64,000 bases of DNA, from the NCBI GenBank assembly GCA_963666895.2, contig CAXXNS010000014.1, positions 9,875 through 73,874 of the forward strand, given 5' to 3'. Positions 23,578 through 32,274 of this stretch are shown piece after piece. The DNA comes from G963666895 sp963666895 (GTDB lineage: Bacteria > Desulfobacterota > Desulfovibrionia > Desulfovibrionales > Desulfovibrionaceae). The position numbers and the translations under genes were made by a program. Under the pieces are notes generated by a model, which did no database searches, was not told where the DNA came from, and saw nothing but the letters and a program-made list of their open reading frames with translations. Position 1 is the stretch's first letter. Each line of letters begins with the position of its first letter.

Positions 23578-26274
23578 GTGGCCAAATTGATATGCCCGTC
23601 CTGCGGTGCCGACCGGGAGGTCCCCGACAGCCTGGCCGGCAAGAAGGTCCGGTGCCCGGAGTGCGCCGCTTCCGTGCGTGTCCCCAAGGCTGAGGCGTCG
23701 GCCGACCTTGGGACGGGCATCAACCTGGACGAGCCCTTGGTCACGGTGCCCGATTTCGGGGACCAGCCCCGCACCGCCTATTTCAATTGCCCGTCCTGCG
23801 GGTATTCCAGGCCCGTTCCGGGCGACCTGTTGGGACGCCAGGCCCGGTGCCCGCAGTGCAAGGAGCCCGGGGAGGTGGAGGCCGAGCCCCGTTCCCGGGA
23901 AGGCTTGCCCACCGAAGACCAGGTGAACCTGGACGACCTGGCCGAGAGCGGGGCCGCGCCCGAACCCGAGGTGGACGAGGAGCGCCACATGGCGGCCGAA
24001 TCCTCCCTGGCCGAGGCCGAGGAGGAGATCCGGGGCGAGCGCCACCACCTGCTGCGCGGCAACCCCATCAAGAATTTGACCGCCGGGCTGGCCACCGGGC
24101 TGGTCACCGTGTTTTTCTGCCTGGCCCTGGCCGTGGCGGTCTTTCCGTCCGGCCACGAGACCGGGCACTTCGTCCATTTGTTCGGGGCCACGCTGGGAGC
24201 GGCCGCCCTGGCCGGGCTGCTGGTCTCCCTGCGCTGCCGAGCCCCCTTCATCATCGGCGCGCCCGAGTCCATCTCCTTTGCCGCCCTGTTCGTGCTGGTG
24301 GCCTCCCTGCACGGCCACATGAACGGCTCTTTCCCGGACCAGGCCCTGTACGCCACCCTCTGGGCCGCCGTGGCCGTGGCCGCCCTGACCGCCGCCCTGG
24401 TGGCCCTGCTCCTGGCCGTGGCCCGCGGCGGGGGCTGGGTGCGGTTCATGCCCGTGCAGATCATGGGCGGCGTGTTCGCCGGGCTGGGCCTGATCCTGAT
24501 CAAGGGGGCCTATGCCTTTCTCACCGGGCATAAGCTGACCCTGCGCCTGCTCCAGGAGACCTTCATCCACGGCGACCTCAAGGCCATGATCGACGCCGGG
24601 ACGTACTGGCCCTGGGCTCCGGCCTTCGGCCTGGGCCTGCTCCTGTTCCTGGTCTTCCGGCGCTACAAACACGCCTTCTGGCTGCTTCTGGTCCTGGCCG
24701 CGGTCTGCGCCGGTGCCTGGGCCATGCAACAGTACTCGCCCGGTCCCTGGGCCGACAGGCTGTGGGCCGGACCGGCCCTGGAATACGCCTTCAACCCGGA
24801 CACCTACCTGGCCTTCTACTCCCCGGCCATACTGGACCACGTCCAGTGGCCCGTGCTCTGGCACCACGTGACCCTGTTCGTGGCCATGGGCGTGCTGGTG
24901 GTGGCGGCCATCCTGTACAAGAGCCTGCTCCTGGAGGAGCGGCTGCCCGACGACACGGACCTGGACCGCAAGCTCCGGGTGCTGGGCGCGGCCAACCTCC
25001 TGACCGGCCTGGCCGGCGGGCCGCCCGTGGGCATCTCCCTGGGCCGCAGCCTGGGGGCCAGGAACTTCGGAGCGGGCGGGCCCCTGGCCGGGATCGTGGC
25101 CGCCCTGGTGGCCGGAGCGGCCGTGGTCTACGCCGGCAAGCTCCTGCCCTGGGTTCCGCCCCTGGTCCCGGCCGGGTTGCTGGTCTTTTCCGGGTTCAAT
25201 CTGCTTTACGGCTGGCTCATCTCGGCGCGCAACGAGCTGACCCGGCGCGAGGACTACTACCTGCTCTGGATCACCTTCCTGGGCACGGCCTTCCTGGGCC
25301 TGGTCATCGGTATCGGCCTGGGCCTGCTGTTCACCATGATCCTGACCGTGTCCCGGTTCAGCAAGGCCGGGGCGGTGAAGAACGTGCTCTCCGGCGCGCA
25401 CCACCGCAGCAACGTGGACCGCGCACCGGGCCAGATCAAGGTGCTCAAGGCCCACGGCGACGTGATCCACATCGTCCGGCTCCAGGGATTCGTGTTCCTG
25501 GGCACATTCCATTCGGTCATCGCCCAGGTGCAGGAGCGGCTGCGCGACATGGACCGGCCCCAGCTCAAGTATCTGGTGGTGGACTTCGGGTTGGCCACGG
25601 GCATGGGCTCCTCGGTGGGGCACGGCTTCGCCAGGCTCTTGCGGCTCGGCCGCGCGGCCGGGCTGACCGTGGTCTGCACCTCGGTGCCCTTCGAAGTGGA
25701 GGAGGGGCTGGAGCGGGCCGGGCTGATCCAGACGGGCAGCGAGGATTCCCTGCGCCTGTTCGTGAACCTGGATTTCGCCATGGAGTGGTGCGAGAACAAC
25801 CTGCTCGAGGCGCACGGGGCCCTGGAGATCAAGGGCCACACCCTGCCCGAGCTGCTGGAGCCCGTGTTTCCGGAGCCCGCCCTCGTCCCCACGCTCATGA
25901 AGACCCTGCAGAAGGTCAAGATCAAGCGCCGGGAGTACGTGTTCCACCAGGGCGACGTGTCCGACTCCCTGTACTTCGTGGCCTCGGGCAGTCTGACCGT
26001 GGAATTGTCCCTGCCGGGCGGCAAGAACATTCGGCTCAAGAAGATGGGGCCCGGCGCGGTGTTCGGCGAGATGGGCCTGTACACCACGGCCCCGCGTTCG
26101 GCCTCGGTGCGGGCCGACGAGTCCAGCGTGGTCTACCGCTTGTCCAAGGAGCGGCTCGAGCACGTGCGAACCCGGCTGCCCTCTCTGTATTCGGCCATCA
26201 ACCGCTATCTGGTCAATCTGCTCGCCGAGCGGGTGGTGGACGCCAACGAGCGCGTCCGCGACCTCTCTCGTTAA
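23578..26274 (+). CDS. SulP-family anion transporter with N-terminal zinc ribbons, STAS and cNMP-binding domains
   Basis: 898 residues, GTG start with AGGGAG upstream. Order: two zinc-ribbon-like units (CPSC...CPEC, about residues 6-33, and CPSC...CPQC, about 72-98), an acidic linker, a SulP membrane domain of about 10-12 helices (about 165-600), a STAS domain (about 617-750), and a C-terminal cyclic-nucleotide-binding fold (about 779-885: VFHQGDVSDSLYFVASG, GAVFGEMGLYTTAPRSASVRA). The SulP-STAS-cNMP order is known for a bacterial/fungal subgroup. The two metal-binding-like units at the cytosolic front are unusual. The transported anion is unknown. The stop overlaps the convergent rfbD stop by a TTAA. 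Confidence 0.85.
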   Translation: MAKLICPSCGADREVPDSLAGKKVRCPECAASVRVPKAEASADLGTGINLDEPLVTVPDFGDQPRTAYFNCPSCGYSRPVPGDLLGRQARCPQCKEPGEVEAEPRSREGLPTEDQVNLDDLAESGAAPEPEVDEERHMAAESSLAEAEEEIRGERHHLLRGNPIKNLTAGLATGLVTVFFCLALAVAVFPSGHETGHFVHLFGATLGAAALAGLLVSLRCRAPFIIGAPESISFAALFVLVASLHGHMNGSFPDQALYATLWAAVAVAALTAALVALLLAVARGGGWVRFMPVQIMGGVFAGLGLILIKGAYAFLTGHKLTLRLLQETFIHGDLKAMIDAGTYWPWAPAFGLGLLLFLVFRRYKHAFWLLLVLAAVCAGAWAMQQYSPGPWADRLWAGPALEYAFNPDTYLAFYSPAILDHVQWPVLWHHVTLFVAMGVLVVAAILYKSLLLEERLPDDTDLDRKLRVLGAANLLTGLAGGPPVGISLGRSLGARNFGAGGPLAGIVAALVAGAAVVYAGKLLPWVPPLVPAGLLVFSGFNLLYGWLISARNELTRREDYYLLWITFLGTAFLGLVIGIGLGLLFTMILTVSRFSKAGAVKNVLSGAHHRSNVDRAPGQIKVLKAHGDVIHIVRLQGFVFLGTFHSVIAQVQERLRDMDRPQLKYLVVDFGLATGMGSSVGHGFARLLRLGRAAGLTVVCTSVPFEVEEGLERAGLIQTGSEDSLRLFVNLDFAMEWCENNLLEAHGALEIKGHTLPELLEPVFPEPALVPTLMKTLQKVKIKRREYVFHQGDVSDSLYFVASGSLTVELSLPGGKNIRLKKMGPGAVFGEMGLYTTAPRSASVRADESSVVYRLSKERLEHVRTRLPSLYSAINRYLVNLLAERVVDANERVRDLSR

Positions 26275-27164
26275 TCGAATCTAGGGACCAAATCCCTCTG
26301 TACGTACTGAACCAGGGGTTCCTTCCAGTCCGGCGGGGTCTGCCTGGTCGCTTTGGTGAAGCGGGACGTGTCCAGCACGGAGTAGGGCGGCCTGGCCGCC
26401 TTGGTGGGATAGTCGGCCGTGGCGATGGGGTACACGCGGCAGTCCAGCCCGGCCGCGGCCGCGGCCTCGGCGGCCAGGTCGCGCCAGCTGGCCGCGCCCG
26501 CGTTGACAAGGTGGAAGAGCCCGCGTCCGCCGCTGCGGATCAGGTCCAGGCTCATGCGGGCCAGGTCGCGGGTGCAGGTGGGCGAGCCGATCTGGTCGGC
26601 CACCACGCCCAGCCGGTCGCGCTCTCTGGCCAGGGTCAGAATCTTGTGCACGAAATTGGTCTTGTGCGGGCCGAAGAGCCAGGCCGTGCGGATGACCAGC
26701 ACGCCACCCTTGGAGCGTTCCAGCAGGGCCCGTTCCCCGGCCAGCTTGGTGCGGCCGTACACCGAGACCGGGTTGGGCTCGTCCTTCTCGGTCCAGGGGG
26801 TGTCGCGCGGGCCGCTGAACACGAAGTCCGTGGAAAAATGCACCAGCAGGCAGGCCCGGCCGGACGCGGCCCGTCCCAGGGCGGCGGGCAGGTCGTGATT
26901 GAGGCGCTGGGCCGCCTCAGGCTCGTCCTCGGCCTGGTCCACCTGGGTGTAGGCCACGGCGTTGAAGAGCAGGTCCGGCTCCTCGTCGTCCAGGAACCGC
27001 GCCACCCGCCCGGCGTCGAACAGGTCCAGCCCCCGCTCCTCCAGCTCCGGCCGCCCCAGGGCGATGGTCTCGGCGCCGGCCGTGGCCAGGGCCTCGGTCA
27101 GCGCCTGGCCCAGCAGGCCGCGCCTGCCGCCCAGCACCACGGCCTTGCCCAGGGGAATGGCCAT
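26271..27164 (-). CDS. rfbD: dTDP-4-dehydrorhamnose reductase
   Basis: 297 residues from the ATG at 27164. The NADPH loop is GGRRGLLGQALTEAL (about residues 12-26). The short-chain YxxxK pair lies in VSVYGRTKLAGE, with LVHFSTDFVFSG before it, the usual RmlD order. The last step in making dTDP-L-rhamnose. The start overlaps the rfbB stop as TGATG. Because rfbB has one extra base, the two genes now read as one long frame, which I regard as an artefact. The rhamnose genes rfbA and rfbC are not in the window. Confidence 0.88.
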   Translation of the reverse strand: MAIPLGKAVVLGGRRGLLGQALTEALATAGAETIALGRPELEERGLDLFDAGRVARFLDDEEPDLLFNAVAYTQVDQAEDEPEAAQRLNHDLPAALGRAASGRACLLVHFSTDFVFSGPRDTPWTEKDEPNPVSVYGRTKLAGERALLERSKGGVLVIRTAWLFGPHKTNFVHKILTLARERDRLGVVADQIGSPTCTRDLARMSLDLIRSGGRGLFHLVNAGAASWRDLAAEAAAAAGLDCRVYPIATADYPTKAARPPYSVLDTSRFTKATRQTPPDWKEPLVQYVQRDLVPRFD

Positions 27165-28181
27165 CAGCAGCGCTCCTGATACCAGCGGTCCATGAACCGC
27201 TTGTATTCCCCGGACTGCACCGAGGCCAGCCAGTCTTCGTGGTCGCGGGTACCAGTCCAGGGTCAGCTTGAGCCCCTGGGCGAAGTCCACCGAGGGCTCG
27301 AAGCCCAGCTCGCGGCGGGCCAGGGAGAAGTCCATGGCGTAGCGGCGGTCGTGGCCGGGCCGGTCCGTGACGAAGCGGATCAGGGAGTCGGGCTTGCCCA
27401 TGAGCGTAAGCAGGGTGCGCACCGTGTCCAGGTTGGCGGTCTCGGCCGCGCCCCCGAGGTTGTAGATGCCGCCCGCGCGGCCGTTGACCAGGGCCAGGGC
27501 CACGCCCCGGCAGTGGTCTTCCACGAATATCCAGTCGCGCACGTTGAGCCCGTCCCCGTAGACCGGCAGGGGCTCGCCGGCCTGGGCCTTGAGGTACATG
27601 AGCGGGATGAGCTTCTCCGGGAACTGGTAGGGGCCGTAGTTGTTGGAGCAGCGGCAGATGACCGCGTCCAGGCCGTGGGTCTCGGTCCAGGCGCGCACGA
27701 AATGGTCGGCCGCCGCCTTGCTGGCCGCGTAGGGGGAGTTGGGCCGCAGGGGGCTCTCTTCGGTGAAGGCCGGGTCGTCCGGGCCCAGGCTGCCGTAGAC
27801 CTCGTCCGTGGACACCTGGACGTAGCGCTTGACCCCGGCCCGGCGGCACTCGTCTAGGAGCGTGACCACGCCGCGCACGTTGGATTCCAGGAAGGGTCCG
27901 GCGTCGGTGATGGAGCGGTCCACGTGGGTCTCGGCCGCGAAGTTGGCCACCGCGTCCACGGCCTCTTCCTCCAGCACCCGGCGCACCAGGGTCGCGTCCG
28001 CGATGTCTCCATGCACGAACTTGTACTGCTCGTCCTCTTCCAGGTGGGCCAGGTTGGCCCGATTCCCGGCGTAGGTCAGCTTGTCCAGGTTGACGATGGT
28101 CCAGTCCGGCTGGGCGCGGCGCAGATGCAGGATGAAGTTGGTGCCGATGAAGCCGCAGCCGCCGGTGACGAGAAGGCGCAT
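27164..28181 (-). pseudogene. rfbB: dTDP-glucose 4,6-dehydratase, frameshifted near its 3' end
   Basis: Strong RmlB match for about 310 residues: VTGGCGFIGTNFILHLRR, NFAAETHVDRSI, VSTDEVYGSLG, YAASKAAADHFV (YxxxK) and CSNNYGPYQFPEKLIPL. After LTLDWY the frame runs into PRPRRL; removing one G from 27247-27249 restores RDHEDWLASVQSG... ending ...MDRWYQERC and a TGA that overlaps the rfbD start. The region is 1018 bases, 3 x 339 + 1, so exactly one base is extra. Corrected length is 338 residues. I judge a sequencing or assembly error most likely. The real gene would convert dTDP-glucose to dTDP-4-keto-6-deoxyglucose. Confidence 0.85.
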
Positions 28182-28267
28182 GCAAATCCCTTGGTGATTG
28201 TTGGTGGTGCCGCAGTATAGCCCCGGCCCAGAAAGGGCGCAAGGAGAAGCGTCGTTTGAGCCGGGAC

Positions 28268-28723
28268 TTAACGCGGCAGCAGGTCGGTCTGGCGCATGGC
28301 CTCGTGGAGCAGGATGCCCGCGGCCGTGGACATGTTCAGGCTGCGCACCGCGTCGGTGATGGGGATGCGCACGTGCAGGGGGTGGGCGGCCAGCAGTTCT
28401 TCATGCAGGCCCGTGGTCTCGGGTCCGAGCACGATGGCGTCGTCCGGCTGGAAGGCGAAGCAATCCAAGTCCGTGCCGCTGCGGGCGCTGGTCAGCACGT
28501 AGCGGGCGTCCGGACCCAGGCAGGCGCGCAGATCGTCCCAGTCCTTGTGCACCCGCATGTCCACCCGGGGCCAGTAGTCCAGACCGGCCCGCTTGAGGTG
28601 CTTGTGGTCCAGGGAGAAGCCCAGGGGCTCCACCAGGTGCAGGGGCACGCCCATGCCTGCGCAGAGCCGGGCCACGTTGCCCGTGTTGGGGGGAATTTCG
28701 GGGTGGTAGAGGACCAGGCGCAC
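28268..28723 (-). CDS. trmL: tRNA (cytidine/uridine-2'-O-)-methyltransferase TrmL-like
   Basis: 151 residues from a GTG at 28723, five bases after the previous gene's stop. SPOUT fold: RLVLYHPEIPPNTGNVARLC at the front, IVLGPETTGLHEE and VRIPITDAVRSLNMSTAAGI making the knotted SAM site. TrmL methylates the wobble ribose of tRNA-Leu in E. coli. The deduced start is unusual (GTG), but the alignable region begins right there. Confidence 0.85.
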   Translation of the reverse strand: MRLVLYHPEIPPNTGNVARLCAGMGVPLHLVEPLGFSLDHKHLKRAGLDYWPRVDMRVHKDWDDLRACLGPDARYVLTSARSGTDLDCFAFQPDDAIVLGPETTGLHEELLAAHPLHVRIPITDAVRSLNMSTAAGILLHEAMRQTDLLPR

Positions 28724-28728
28724 GGGGG

Positions 28729-29319
28729 TCAGTCCCGCTTGGCGTGGTAGACCTGCTTGGCGTGTTCCAGGCTCGAGGCCGGGACGCACTCGACCTTCTC
28801 CGGAGCCAGGCTGTCGTAGGTCATGGTGTGGACCAGTTCGAAGCCGTCCTTGCGGTTCATGAGCTTTTGCAAGTCGTCGCAGACCAGCTTGAGCCGGGAG
28901 CCGTCGAAGTCCGTAATGGAAGGGAACACGCAGTGCAGGTAGCCGCCGCCGGTGAGGGCGGACACGCCGAGCACGTCGTCGACCGCGTATTTCTCCATGA
29001 TGCGGGCGGGCGCCACCGGGTGCAGCTCCTGGTCCAGGGCTTCGGCCACGGTTTCTTTTCCGTTCACCAGGATGTGCAGGCTCAGGGTGGGGGAGGAGAG
29101 CAGCACGCCGCTTCGCTGGTATTCCACCTGGGGCACTTGGCCGGTCTTGGCGGCCACGTCGCTCAGGGCTTCCTTGTGCCCCGGGCCCACGGCCACGCGG
29201 CCCAGAATCTGCCGCCACTGCTTGTCGTAGGCCTGGCGCAGCCGTTCGGCCTGGCCCTTGGTCACGTGCTGGGCGCAGATCTTGTAGAATTCTCCGGACA
29301 GAGTCACTTCCAGACGCAT
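28729..29319 (-). CDS. Conserved-looking protein of unknown function
   Basis: 196 residues; the ATG at 29319 has GGAGGCGG upstream. No signal peptide, membrane segment or known motif. The sequence is mixed alpha/beta with a helical start (residues 12-45, rich in charged and Gln residues) and a regular hydrophobic pattern (SLSLHILVNGKETVAEALDQ, about residue 86), so it is likely a real soluble protein. It ends just before trmL and is probably co-transcribed with it. I offer no function. Confidence 0.6.
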   Translation of the reverse strand: MRLEVTLSGEFYKICAQHVTKGQAERLRQAYDKQWRQILGRVAVGPGHKEALSDVAAKTGQVPQVEYQRSGVLLSSPTLSLHILVNGKETVAEALDQELHPVAPARIMEKYAVDDVLGVSALTGGGYLHCVFPSITDFDGSRLKLVCDDLQKLMNRKDGFELVHTMTYDSLAPEKVECVPASSLEHAKQVYHAKRD

Positions 29320-29398
29320 GCCGCCTCCATTCTCGGGCAAGGGAGTACTGGGATTTTTCGCCAAAGGCAAGATGGTACGCCGGATCGGGTCGGAGGTC

Positions 29399-29427
29399 GA
29401 AAAAAAAGGGCCCCTCGAAAGGGGCCC
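29399..29427 (-). terminator. Rho-independent terminator of tRNA-Val
   Basis: GGGCCCC and GGGGCCC pair around TCGAAA (29408-29427), with a run of A on the + strand at 29399-29407, read as T on the minus strand. It follows the tRNA-Val gene after ten bases. Confidence 0.88.
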
Positions 29428-29437
29428 GGGTGGTCGG

Positions 29438-29513
<76 letters not shown>

Positions 29514-29568
29514 ACGGGAACGGCAATATATGCATTTCCCCCCGGCATTGCAAGGGAAGATGCGGGCT

Positions 29569-31665
29569 TTATTCCACGCTTGCCTTTGACTCCAGAACAC
29601 AAGGAAAATCGCGGTCATAGCAGGTCAGGCCGCAGCGCAGGCAGCGCGAGGCCTCGTACAGGGCCTGCTCCTCGTTGAGAGCCGCCTCCACCTCGTTGAA
29701 GGTGCAGGTGCGGTCTTCGATGCTGCAATGCACGGGCAGGTCCGAGCGCTCCATTTCCTTCACTCCGTCCACGGTCTTGAACAGGGTGTAGGGGATGAGG
29801 TCGCGCTGGAGCCTGGCCGGTACGTCCACACGGCCGTTGTTCAGGTACTGGTGGATGGAGCGGGCCGCCTTGCGTCCGCCGCCTACGGCCGAGATGACCA
29901 GGGACGGGCCGGTGAACATGTCGCCGCCCGTGAACACGTTCTCGATGGCTGTCTGCAGGGTATCCGGGTTGGCGGCCAGGGTGCGCCACTTGGTGGCCGA
30001 CAGGGGGCACTTGGCCTCGCCCTGCCACAAGCAGTCCAGCTCGGGCTTCTGGCCGATGGCCGGGACGATGGTGTCGCACTCGACCACGGTCTCCGAGCCC
30101 TCCACGGGTTCGGGACGCCGCCTGCCCGAGGCGTCGGGCTTGCCGAGCTTCATCTCCACGTACTCCAGGCCCGTGACCTTGCCGGAGGCGTCCGTGACCA
30201 CGCGGTTGGGCGCGGCCAGGAACAGGAACTGCACGCCTTCTTCGGCCGCGCCGTCGATTTCTTCCTCGTGGGCGGGCATCTCGGCCCGGGTGCGGCGGTA
30301 CATCATGGTCACTTCGCTGCCCAGGCGCACCGAGGAGCGGGCGCAGTCAATGGCCGTGTTGCCGCCGCCGACCACCACCACCTTCTTGCCGATGCCCGTG
30401 CCCACGCCCAGGCCGATCTTGGTCAACAGCTCGGTGCCGGGGACGACCCCGTCGGCCTCCTCGCCGTCGATGCGCAGGGTGGCGTTGGCCCAGGCCCCGA
30501 TGGACAGGAACACGGCGTCGAAATTCATCTTTTCGCCCAGGTCGTCCAGGGTGACGTCGTGGCCGAAACGGACTTCGGTGCGGGCCTCAACGCCCAGATC
30601 CAGGATGCCCTGAATTTCCCAGTCCAGGACCTTCTTGGGCAGCCGGTACTCAGGGATGCCGTAGCGCAGCTGGCCGCCCAGCTTGGGCTTGGACTCGAAG
30701 ATGGTCGGGTGGTGGCCCAGGCGGCGCAGGTAGAAGGCGCAGGACAGTCCGGCCGGGCCGCCGCCGATGATGGCGATGCGTTTGCCCGAGTCCGGGGCGC
30801 AGGGGATGGGCAGATGCTCGCCCTGGCGCATCTCCCAGTCCGCGGCGAAGCGCTTGAGCATGTTGATGCCCACGGGCTCGTCCACGTGGCCCCGGCGGCA
30901 GGCCGACTCGCAGGGCCGGGGGCAGACGCGGCCGCAGACCAGGAGCAGGGGGTTGCGCTCCTTGATGGTCAGCACGGCCCCGGCGTAGTCCCCGTTGCGA
31001 ACGCACTCGATGTACTTGGGAATGTTGATCTGGCCCGGGCACTTCTGGCGGCAGGGGGCCAGGCAGTCCGAGGTCTCGTTGAGATGGGTCAGCCAGGTGG
31101 AGTCGCCGTAGACCTTCATGACCCCGCGCGGACAGATGCGCTCGCAGATGCCGCAGGCCGTGCATAGATTCTTGTCCACCACGGGGTAGCCGTTTTCGCC
31201 CATGGACAGCGCGCCGAACGGGCAGGCCCGCACGCAGGTGCCCAGGCCCAGGCAGCCCTCGGGGCACATCTTGGCCCCCTGGTAGAGCAGGTGCTGGGCC
31301 CGGCAGTCGGCCACGCCCTCGTAGCAGTAGATTTCCTCGGCTCGGCGGCCGCCGGTGCAGTCCACCGTGGCCAGCTTCTTTTCCATGGCCACCACGGCCA
31401 GGCCCATGATCTTGGCCACCTTCATGGCCGTCTCGGGCCCGCCCACGATGCACACGTCCGCTCCGGCCTCGCCCTTGACCACGGCCGCCGCCGCGGCGGC
31501 GCAGCCGGGATAGCCGCATCCGCCGCAGTTGGCCCCGGCCAGGTTCTCCTCCACCACCGCGATGCGCGGGTCCTCCTTCACGTAGAGGACGCGGGAGGCC
31601 ACGGACAGGACCACGGCGGCCGTGAAGCCGATGGCCAGGAGGACGAGAACCGAGGAAGTGATCAT
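29569..31665 (-). CDS. rnfB: RnfB fused to a GltD-like FAD/NAD(P)H oxidoreductase
   Basis: 698 residues, far longer than a usual RnfB (about 190-330). Residues 3-28 form a membrane helix. C47, C50, C55 and C72 form the RnfB cluster motif. Two ferredoxin clusters follow (CPEGCLGLGTCVRACP and CTACGICERICP, about 134-180). Then a GltD-type module: an N-terminal cysteine-rich domain (about 200-260), a FAD loop IIGGGPAGLSCA (about 300), a second nucleotide site VVVVGGGNTAIDCA (about 440), and a last CLRCGLTC near 685. GltD modules oxidise NAD(P)H and pass electrons to FeS clusters. This could make RnfB the pyridine-nucleotide site. Last gene of the operon. Confidence 0.9.
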   Translation of the reverse strand: MITSSVLVLLAIGFTAAVVLSVASRVLYVKEDPRIAVVEENLAGANCGGCGYPGCAAAAAAVVKGEAGADVCIVGGPETAMKVAKIMGLAVVAMEKKLATVDCTGGRRAEEIYCYEGVADCRAQHLLYQGAKMCPEGCLGLGTCVRACPFGALSMGENGYPVVDKNLCTACGICERICPRGVMKVYGDSTWLTHLNETSDCLAPCRQKCPGQINIPKYIECVRNGDYAGAVLTIKERNPLLLVCGRVCPRPCESACRRGHVDEPVGINMLKRFAADWEMRQGEHLPIPCAPDSGKRIAIIGGGPAGLSCAFYLRRLGHHPTIFESKPKLGGQLRYGIPEYRLPKKVLDWEIQGILDLGVEARTEVRFGHDVTLDDLGEKMNFDAVFLSIGAWANATLRIDGEEADGVVPGTELLTKIGLGVGTGIGKKVVVVGGGNTAIDCARSSVRLGSEVTMMYRRTRAEMPAHEEEIDGAAEEGVQFLFLAAPNRVVTDASGKVTGLEYVEMKLGKPDASGRRRPEPVEGSETVVECDTIVPAIGQKPELDCLWQGEAKCPLSATKWRTLAANPDTLQTAIENVFTGGDMFTGPSLVISAVGGGRKAARSIHQYLNNGRVDVPARLQRDLIPYTLFKTVDGVKEMERSDLPVHCSIEDRTCTFNEVEAALNEEQALYEASRCLRCGLTCYDRDFPCVLESKASVE

Positions 31666-31683
31666 GTCATTGCGCTCCCGAAC

Positions 31684-32262
31684 TTACTGGATCATTCCCT
31701 TGAACGCGAAAAAGGCCAGGGACATCAGTCCGGCCATGATCAGGGCGATGGGCGTGCCGCGCAGGGTGGCCGGGAGCCGGGCCATGTCGAGGCGTTCCCG
31801 GATGGACGACAGGATGACCAGGGCCAGCATGAAGCCCGCGCCCGAGGCCAGGGCGAAGACCACGGACTTGACGAACCCGTACTCCTGGCGCTGGACGATG
31901 ATGGCGATGCCCAGCACGGCGCAGTTGGTGGTGATGAGCGGCAGGAAAATGCCCAGGGACTTGTACAGCGGGGGCATGACCTTCTTGAGGAACATCTCCA
32001 CGAACTGGACCAGGGCGGCGATGATCAGGATGAAGGCCAGGGTCTGGAGGTAGTCCAGGCCGTTGGGCACCAGCAGGTACTTCTGCACGGCCCAGGTGAT
32101 CGCTGTAGCCAAGGTCGCCACGAAGACCACGGCCGCGCCCATGCCCGTGGCCACGGACAACGAGCGCGAGGTTCCAATAAATGGGCAATTGCCCAGGTAC
32201 TGGGCCAGGACGATGTTGTTGACGAAGACGGCCGCGACGACCAGGAGGATGTATTCCTGCAT
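31684..32262 (-). CDS. rnfA: Rnf complex subunit RnfA
   Basis: 192 residues, six membrane helices. RnfA and RnfE are homologous membrane subunits that help coordinate a membrane-embedded [2Fe-2S] cluster in related complexes. Motifs are LAQYLGNCPFIGTSRS and ITTNCAVLGIAII, with cysteines at the positions expected for that cluster (NCPF and TNCA). The gene lies 12 bases after rnfE. Confidence 0.95.
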   Translation of the reverse strand: MQEYILLVVAAVFVNNIVLAQYLGNCPFIGTSRSLSVATGMGAAVVFVATLATAITWAVQKYLLVPNGLDYLQTLAFILIIAALVQFVEMFLKKVMPPLYKSLGIFLPLITTNCAVLGIAIIVQRQEYGFVKSVVFALASGAGFMLALVILSSIRERLDMARLPATLRGTPIALIMAGLMSLAFFAFKGMIQ

Positions 32263-32274
32263 GGCTCTCCTCCC

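Noticed and set aside
23578..26274. Two separate genes: a zinc-ribbon regulator and a SulP transporter
   Set aside because: The frame is unbroken from the GTG to the cNMP domain, with a good linker and no internal ribosome site at the boundary.
26271..28181. A single 636-residue RfbB-RfbD fusion protein
   Set aside because: The junction sequence makes sense only after removing one base, which restores the separate rfbB end and an overlapping rfbD start.
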